DNA from: Beaufortia kweichowensis
Lineage: Eukaryota; Chordata; Actinopteri; Cypriniformes; Gastromyzontidae
DNA length: 64,000 nt
Direction: 5' to 3'
Assembly: GCA_019155185.1 (NCBI GenBank)
Contig: CM032806.1
Span: forward strand, 15,612,580-15,676,579
The translations under genes and the position numbers were made by a program. This document shows positions 58,401 through 64,000 of the stretch, piece by piece; position 1 is the first letter of the stretch, and each line of letters opens with the position of its first letter. The notes beneath the pieces were generated by a model, which was not told the DNA's origin, searched no databases, and saw only the letters and a list, made by a program, of their open reading frames with translations.

Positions 58401-61400
58401 CATATTACGGTGGCAAAATAATTATTCTAAAAGAGCATCATCATTAGCATAGTTTATTTTGTATCAACTTACAGTCAAAATATTTTTTGTATATGTATAA
58501 CAACGCCTCGCCAAGTTTCCACTACAGAACATTTTTCTTTGCGTTTGTACAGTCTGTCTGATGCAAAGATAAAAGGTACCTTTGTGCACTGAGAAGCTCT
58601 GATAATTCTTTAGCTCCTGATACCGTCTGACCCACAGTCACTCCGAGGGGCTTTCCTGATAAACCCACTGCACGGGATAAAAAGCAGGGCAATACAAACT
58701 AAATCACAAGATACAGTCTGTGAAATACTTTCTCAAATATATATATATAGGCATGTTTTAATAAGCCATACGACTGCTTTCCTTAAAACACACACACGAC
58801 TCAAGCTCTTTCAACAATGTAATTAAAGCCTGTTGTTTCTTTCAGTTCCCAAAGTTGTTAACCGACAGACTTAAATAATGGTGACACACATTTTCTTTTG
58901 GAGTAACAGCACCACATCCTGATGAGCAGATGGCATTTATGTCTATCAGAATGGAAGGTTTTACTTCCAGACACTCATTTGTAACAGACAGAACCTCAAA
59001 GTTTGTCTTTCCAGGATGAAGGCATCCCAAATAACAAGAACCTAAAAGTGACTCGAGTGAGGCTTTTATGTTCATTACCTTCCTGAGCCGTGGAGCCAGC
59101 CGTGCCCCCTGCTGCATCTCCATGGGACAGTATGGTGACTTTGATCTTGGCTCGTTTGGAGGCTTTGGTTGGTGTGGGGCTTGGAGTCTGTCTCCTTTTT
59201 AGATGTTGCCTGAGGTCGTCTCTGTCCAAACCCTCCACCTGCTCACTGGGTACAGGCACTGAAACACACAATACTGAATGATCAGGGGCATAAAGTCTCT
59301 CGAACGGTCTGAATCCGCTCACTGAAGTGGTCAGAAAGGTTTCTTTCTCTGAAGGTCTTTTATTTGGTGTAAAAGGCCATTTTCTGACGACACATCTGTA
59401 CCCAGCTGGGATTCGGTTCATGTGAGCTTATATTTTTCAAAAGCTACACAAATTGTAAATCAGCTTTTTCATTGCTATTAGTCTCTGCATACTATGGCTG
59501 TCATTCTTTTCATAAGTTGTGATACAGTAGCACCCTTGAGTACATCTCAAAAATGTATTATTATCTAGTTTTCGAGTATCACAGCTGCTGCAAATACTTG
59601 ACAAACCTGCAAACATGCCACAGATCTAAACCAAATGAGAGGGAAATTCACTGTATTTTGGACTAAGCAATTAGACACGGCCTTAAAATGTGTTAAGGGG
59701 ATAAATAGCCAAAACTAAAAAAAAGTAAGAATTTAAGCAAATCTGATTTTGAACAATTTAAGATGCCATCTAGTGCAAATATGTAAACAGGGATGATTTC
59801 AACCATTCAGTTTAGGAAACACAAGCCAACATAGAGAGACATCAACCGAGACGAAACACAGGCATCTTATTTTTAGCAGAGAAGATCAGAGAGAAGAGTA
59901 ATAATAGAAGCAGATAGAAGAACAAAGAGAAGGAAAGATACTCACCAAAGAGACACGAAGGGCTGCCAGGAGGAATGCTTTTCCTCACCAGCATATTATG
60001 TTTCATAAAAGCAGCAAACTGAGCTGTAGCGAACGGAAGATGGAGAGAGTGAAGGAGGAAAGGAGAGGAAAAGAGAGGAATCACACACAACATTACTGCT
60101 GTCTGCGTGAAGAGGGTGTGACTATACTATACATACAAGTGCTTAATGCTTAAAAACCATCTCGCCCAGTTTCCTTTCTGTATGACTTTCTTCAGTGGAA
60201 CAGGAAAGGCAGAATGTTAGGGATTAAAAAGGTCAGTGACCATTTACTTTCACTTCGAAGAAAAGGATAAAATGATAGTAAAAAGTGATGACTAACATTT
60301 CACCTACCATGTTCCTCAGAAGTCACACTAACATTATTGTGAAATATCTGGGTGAAATAGCCCTTGTTATTTAAGAAGCACAGGCATCATGACAACAGCT
60401 CAAGGATAACAATCCCCTTTAGGCAAAAACGTGATTTTGTGTTGAAATCAGGAGGTGTATGCGGAGGACTTGTGCGTTCAAAAACAGATTGTACCATATA
60501 CAACATGGTTACACAAAGTGGCTGAATTTTCAAAGCTTTCTGCCTATAAGAGGTGGGAGAAATTCCTTAAAATATGTCATCAAATTATTTCATTTCAAAT
60601 GACAGTGATTGTAAACGTTCCACCTGCTACTGTAAACAATGAAATTGTGGCATTGTGCTGTATAGCAACTGGTCCCAGTCAGTAAGCAGGTAAGCAAAAT
60701 ATCTATAACCCACTACCCAAGCACCATCACTAACAGCCCAGATAAAGCGCAAGATTGCCTATCCCGCGTGAACGCTCCGTGACAAAACGAGCAGGAAGAG
60801 ATACACACCTTGTGCTTGTTTGTGTGTTAGCATAGTTCCAGATCGCTGCATGTGCGTCTTCAGTAGCTGTGTGGCCGTGATGAGGCTGGATTTCTGGGCA
60901 GGAGACAGCCCGGCGGTCTTAGGTTTGGGACTGCCTGTAGGACTACTGCAGACACTGGACATATCCTGGAGGAGAAACATTGTTTAAAAGACTGTGGAGA
61001 TCTTGTATGGAGTTATATCTGAAATTCAATGTCATATCTTAATATTTATGTGTGTAATAGAAAAATCAGAACAGAATAGTTTAAGAGTCCAGGGGCCAGA
61101 AACATCATTTTTGGTTATTTCAATTGGAATTAGATTCATTTGAATTTATCAGGGCTGTATGTGCTACAACATGGTGCGATGAGTGAATGTACCATAGTAG
61201 CATTCATGAAACACAGTTTTGCATGTAAACCTGTAGATTGTGGCACTATGTTGGCTTATCTTACTAGATACGTAAGCCGTGGCAGTGCTTTCACATATAC
61301 ATGTGCTAAAATTGTCTGGCCTGTGTATCACCAGCGCTGTCCAAATAAAGCAAATGTGCAGCCCTGTTTGAGATTAATTTAGGATCTAGGAAAAAGTTTT

Positions 61401-64000
61401 TGTAATATGGCCCCAGCCCCTTAAAATATTCTCACCTCTGATCCAGAAGGAGAGATAGGTACCCTGAGAGCAGGTGAAGAGGGTCGTGACCTTTCAAGGT
61501 CAAAGGGAAGTTCGCGGCGTGTTTTTTTCTTCTTTTCTGCATCCAAGTCGCGGGTTTCACCCGAGCCATGGCCGTGACTCTCAGTACGGGTCAAAACACC
61601 TGTTAGAAAATCCACAATCTCATCCTGAAAACGAGAGAACAGCAGAATTAACAGAACGTTATTATACGTATGAAGAATCCCACGTAGCACAATACTAACA
61701 ATTTTCAATAATATATAAGTAATTCGCATTCCTGGTTTAAGAAAATGTTCAAATACTGACCTGAATGCAGCGATCCACCATGGTCTGTGTCAGTCCCTCT
61801 GTCTTCATCTTCGTGGAGTTGATCCTACAAACAAAATAAACCTGTAAACTTTCTTGCACAGACGCCACGGAACAGTCAACAAACACCTTTATGTACGTTA
61901 AACAGACCCGAACCTCAGATTGTCATCAGCCCCTCCAACAACTACCATGCTGTTATCTGCTCGAATCTTTTCTCTAAATTCCTCCATGTTTTCAGGGCTG
62001 CACTGCAGCGCGTTCTGACCGACCACAAAAGCACTGGGGTCTTCATGTCCAACAACGGATCATCAACATCCTGAAAACACCAAAGAAAACGTTTTGCAAG
62101 TAACATGGCGACTGCTGGTAATTAAAAATGTCCATTTGACAACGCCATCTAGAGGTTTATCTGTGTAATTGTGCATGTTCAACACAAAGTTGTAACGGGC
62201 ATAAACGCTGGACTGTCTCTTACCCCTCGTGGGCCACTGACGGTCTGAAGAGGAAAACCCAAACACACAACAGCTGTCAGATATTCCATGAGGGACACCT
62301 AGATGCAAAAACAGACGTGTGAATTCACCAGTTCACAGCAGGTCACAGATTTATCGGACAGGTTTACAGGGACTTACATGACAAGCAATCAGTGCCCCCA
62401 CATTCCAGCCCACCAGGATGATCGGTTTGTGAGGAAAGTGACTGTGAACCTAGATCATACAGACAAAATACTAAAGTGGATGAAAACATCATTGGTTGCT
62501 GTTAGAAACGTCAATAACTAACTATATAACTCAAAAACTACTGCATCCCAAAGCGCTTCTATAATGTTGTGTTGTACCTCGATAACCTTTCCTCTAACTG
62601 TGCCGATCATGTGCTCGACACACTGCGTGATGCCAATGTTTGCCCCGCTTCCCACATGAACATTGATGGGAATGACCTGAATCGCCAACAAAACAACAAA
62701 GAGCACAACAGTTATGTTTTTGGTTTATAAGAAAATGTCTAGTGTTATTAATGTTATTCTTAACATAATCTTATCAGAAACAATGTGGAAGAAAACTAAA
62801 TCAAAGTGTTCATTTGACTTGCATACCTTCCCGAGACAGGAGAGCTGAGATTGCCAGAATCTCATTCGTCGAGAGGTAGAGAAGGCAGTGTTCATTGGGC
62901 CGGATGGAGCTATCAGGATAAGAGGAGAACCAGGAAGTTTACTCTGAAAACGTAAACATACACATGCAGATTAACACTGGGGTGAGTGGCCTGATCGAGG
63001 CACTAGACAGATATTTTTCATTCAATGCCCATGTAACAGGTTATAGCTGAACACTACAATGTAAAACAGCTTGAGTTCGGCTTATGTGTCCAGAGTTGCA
63101 CAAACTTTCATTGGATTCAGCAGTTCTATTTCGTATTCTAAATATGAGGACTACTCCTACAGTCGTCTACCAAAACTGCCTATTGTGAATATGCCAACTA
63201 ACCATAAGCATCCAGCATGCAACGTTTTCAACATCCAGCTACTATTCTGAAAGGGACCAAACCCCCACAGAATAAAGTGAGATACATACAGGTTTGTTGT
63301 GTGACAGTACGCCCACAGCGGGGTCCCACGGACGCTTGAGGAGGAGAGAAAGAGCCTCGGCTCCAGCTGCTCCCGTTTTCACTGAAGACGACAGCAACAT
63401 CCTGTCGATCAGTGACGGTACCTAAGAGGGTAAACGTCAAGATGTCTTAAGTAAAGAATAAAGAAACTGTCCTGCAACCAGCCTCAGTGCAAAAAAACTA
63501 AACTCTTCCAAGCGATCTGTGCAAATACATATATTTCCAAAGAGATATTCCTGTTAAATGAATGAGAGATTAGAACTGGAAATTATAATAATATTTAAAA
63601 GGTAACAATTTACAGTATGTTGTAATGAGTTAGCATTTGTTAACGTATAAAGTTTTCTTCATTGGTATTTTTCAAACTGTGCGTTAGAAACTGCTGGGTT
63701 CCACAGTGGGTCGTGCAAAGTCATGTAATACATTTTTGTTCATTTATAATCCCAACTGTAAGCATAGTGAGGTGGGATTGGTGGGAGGTCTGAAAGAAGG
63801 AGTTTACATTTACGCACCTTGCTTTTCAGTGTCTGCAGCACATCAAGGTAAGCGGCGAGCATGGAAAGACTCAGAGATTCAACCATTGTGCAATGAAGCC
63901 ACTGAGTCAGTTTTATGTCCCAGCTGACGCTGGCCAGAGCGTGGCGTACCTTACGAGCACATTTATCCACAGCTATCCTGCGTAAGACTGGCTCATTACA
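55373..64000 (-). CDS. kansl3: KAT8 regulatory NSL complex subunit 3, 5' part missing, frameshifted
   Basis: KANSL3 is a subunit of the NSL complex that partners the MOF/KAT8 histone H4 acetyltransferase at promoters and is also found at mitotic spindles. Exons in the window (minus): 63818-64000, 63290-63421, 62827-62943, 62578-62676, 62378-62449, 62224-62298, 61914-62070, 61761-61824, 61436-61624, 60809-60965, 59946-60023, 59079-59258, 58580-58667, 57607-57734, 57435-57523, 57132-57339, 56200-56312, and perhaps 55373-55400. About 710 codons, which with a missing N-terminus of roughly 190 would match the 904-residue human protein. The first half is an alpha/beta-hydrolase-like domain with GWNVG where active enzymes have GxSxG; the second half is Ser/Thr/Pro-rich and low complexity. 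One exon lacks a base (62027-62030), causing an early TAG at 61944-61942. Confidence 0.88.
55401..56199 (-). other. possible last kansl3 intron or 3' UTR
   Basis: 0.8 kb AT-rich; nothing else recognised. Confidence 0.4.
56200..56312 (-). CDS. kansl3: kansl3 penultimate or last coding exon
   Basis: LKAPTTITVTLRGQPSRIPP, LSHTGATAMPHSAPENQ. This resembles the LKAPTTIT.TLRGQPSR block near the C-terminus of mammalian KANSL3 as I remember it. Phase 1-0. Acceptor CGGCAG, preceded by a (TG) run instead of a clean pyrimidine tract; donor GTGTGT. Unspliced, it would end after 14 further residues. Confidence 0.7.
56322..56342. repeat. (CA)n microsatellite
   Basis: 21-base CA tract just upstream (in transcript sense) of the kansl3 exon at 56200-56312. 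Confidence 0.9.
56343..57131 (-). other. kansl3 intron
   Basis: 0.8 kb between the exons at 57132 and 56312; no feature seen. Its first 54 bases contain the read-through frame. Confidence 0.6.
57132..57339 (-). CDS. kansl3: kansl3 exon with two possible 3' ends
   Basis: Enters at GTTAAG acceptor: VSIGKPHCQGQMLSSLSPGS to LANSLPGLAHVSSQSTG. It ends at donor GTACGT in the splice model. If not spliced there, the frame continues to TGA at 57078-57076 and ends TQRSKQRRPR. Confidence 0.78.
57435..57523 (-). CDS. kansl3: kansl3 exon
   Basis: APSASSLLQGLSLSLQEINT, KSPGMPSTTQ. 89 bases, phase 1-0. Confidence 0.82.
57607..57734 (-). CDS. kansl3: kansl3 exon
   Basis: SASLAELSGALASNDGSFHS and a Ser/Gln/Ala-rich end (SPVQSQAPATTQ). 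128 bases, phase 2-1. Confidence 0.82.
57735..58579 (-). other. kansl3 intron with M1 MITE
   Basis: 0.85 kb intron; about 30% of it is the MITE at 58076-58328. Confidence 0.7.
58076..58328. mobile_element. palindromic MITE, family M1
   Basis: Starts TTAAAGGGATAGTTCACCC and ends ACCATCCCTTTAA. Internally almost identical to 40965-41276 (GGTAAACGCTGGTTAG, CATTCACTTTCATAGTATGA, GGTAACCAGCGTTTTGC), with a deletion near the left end. Confidence 0.85.
58580..58667 (-). CDS. kansl3: kansl3 exon
   Basis: VGLSGKPLGVTVGQTVSGAK, ELSELLSAQ. 88 bases, leaves two bases of an Arg codon. Acceptor CGTGCAG, donor GTACCT. Confidence 0.82.
58668..59078 (-). other. kansl3 intron
   Basis: About 410 bases, nothing recognised. 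Confidence 0.65.
59079..59258 (-). CDS. kansl3: kansl3 exon
   Basis: VPVPSEQVEGLDRDDLRQHL, KRRQTPSPTPTKASKRAKIK then VTILSHGDAAGGTAGSTAQE. A basic KRR..SKRAKIK cluster could be a nuclear-localisation signal. 180 bases, phase 1-1. Confidence 0.88.
59259..59945 (-). other. kansl3 intron
   Basis: About 690 bases, nothing recognised. Confidence 0.65.
59946..60023 (-). CDS. kansl3: kansl3 exon
   Basis: AQFAAFMKHNMLVRKSIPPG, SPSCLF. 78 bases, phase 1-1; the AQFAAFMK..MLVRK block is typical of KANSL3. An optional exon would keep frame if skipped. Confidence 0.88.
60024..60808 (-). other. kansl3 intron
   Basis: About 785 bases, nothing recognised. Confidence 0.65.
60809..60965 (-). CDS. kansl3: kansl3 exon
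   Basis: DMSSVCSSPTGSPKPKTAGL, SPAQKSSL and MLTHKQAQ. Donor GTGTGT, acceptor CTCCAG. Phase 0-1. Confidence 0.9.
60966..61435 (-). other. kansl3 intron
   Basis: About 470 bases. A plus-strand open frame here (61140-61382) has no recognisable product. Confidence 0.65.
61436..61624 (-). CDS. kansl3: kansl3 exon
   Basis: DEIVDFLTGVLTRTESHGHG, then an AEKKKKTRRE basic run and PISPSGSE. 63 codons, phase 0-0. Confidence 0.92.
61761..61824 (-). CDS. kansl3: kansl3 exon
   Basis: INSTKMKTEGLTQTMVDRCI, Q. 64 bases entering with the last base of an Arg codon. Acceptor TTTGTAG, donor GTCAGT. Confidence 0.9.
61914..62070 (-). CDS. kansl3: kansl3 exon carrying a 1-base deletion
   Basis: Starts DVDDPLLDMKTPVL. 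The frame then slips at the T run 62027-62030; in the next frame it continues VVGQNALQCSPENMEEFREK and MVVVGGADDNLR, the expected KANSL3 sequence. The exon is 157 bases where flanking phases require 158. Donor GTTCGG is weak. As read, translation stops at 61944-61942. Confidence 0.9.
62224..62298 (-). CDS. kansl3: kansl3 exon
   Basis: VSLMEYLTAVVCLGFPLQTV, SGPRG. 25 codons, phase 0-0. Acceptor CATCTAG, donor GTAAGA. Confidence 0.92.
62378..62449 (-). CDS. kansl3: kansl3 exon with degenerate nucleophile elbow
   Basis: VHSHFPHKPIILVGWNVGAL, IACH. GWNVG sits where an alpha/beta hydrolase would have G-x-S-x-G; Asn replaces the catalytic Ser, as in human KANSL3 (GWNTG). 24 codons. Confidence 0.92.
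62578..62676 (-). CDS. kansl3: kansl3 exon
   Basis: VIPINVHVGSGANIGITQCV, EHMIGTVRGKVIE. 33 codons, phase 0-0. Acceptor GATTCAG, donor GTACAA. Confidence 0.9.
62827..62943 (-). CDS. kansl3: kansl3 exon
   Basis: SKLPGSPLILIAPSGPMNTA then RRMRFWQSQLSCLGK: start of the hydrolase-like fold. 39 codons, phase 0-0. Confidence 0.92.
62944..63289 (-). other. kansl3 intron
   Basis: About 350 bases, nothing recognised. Confidence 0.65.
63290..63421 (-). CDS. kansl3: kansl3 exon
   Basis: VPSLIDRMLLSSSVKTGAAG then LLLKRPWDPAVGVLSHNKP. 44 codons, phase 0-0. Acceptor CTCTTAG, donor GTATGT. Confidence 0.92.
63422..63817 (-). other. kansl3 intron
   Basis: About 400 bases, nothing recognised. Confidence 0.65.
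63818..64000 (-). CDS. kansl3: kansl3 exon (5' end beyond the window)
   Basis: Open from the window edge: CNEPVLRRIAVDKCARKVRH, ALASVSWDIKLTQWLH and MLAAYLDVLQTLKSK, matching human KANSL3 almost residue for residue. Donor GTGCGT. 61 codons. Confidence 0.92.

Noticed and set aside
62303..62521. Plus-strand open frame of 72 codons
   Set aside because: Antisense of the kansl3 exon 62378-62449.

Overview
This window is nuclear DNA from a bony fish, most likely a cyprinid. It holds multi-exon vertebrate genes with GT-AG introns, AT-rich introns, many short palindromic DNA-transposon relics, microsatellites and a tRNA-derived SINE. There are no operons, CRISPR arrays, prophage or other bacterial features. 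I saw no previously undescribed defence-like or biosynthetic system; the notable observations concern gene structure and repeats.

Layout. (1) Bases 223-567, plus strand: the last coding exon of a Dispatched-family membrane transporter, probably disp3; the rest lies before base 1. (2) Bases 5755-51391, minus strand: a complete 20-exon bmp1 gene (probably bmp1a), encoding procollagen C-proteinase / mammalian-tolloid-type protease. I rebuilt every exon by hand from splice sites. All 19 introns keep the frame, giving 976 residues: signal peptide, prodomain ending in a furin-type RRRR site, astacin protease, then CUB1-CUB2-EGF1-CUB3-EGF2-CUB4-CUB5. A TATA-like and GC-box promoter lies just outside exon 1. 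(3) Bases about 55.4-64.0 kb, minus strand: most of kansl3 (subunit 3 of the NSL histone acetyltransferase complex), at least 17 exons, with the 5' end beyond base 64000. It contains a 1-base deletion in a T run that breaks the reading frame.

The disp3 and bmp1 genes converge tail to tail across about 5 kb. bmp1 and kansl3 are in tandem on the minus strand, kansl3 upstream, about 4 kb apart. The products act in unrelated places: the plasma membrane or ER, the extracellular matrix, and nuclear chromatin. Nothing here suggests they work together.

The introns and spacers hold several dispersed repeat families with recognisable termini, a degraded LINE fragment, a 283-bp pure GA microsatellite in bmp1 intron 1, and a (TG) tract right behind the bmp1 exon 2 splice donor. 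Gene names come from remembered family sequence, not from a database search.
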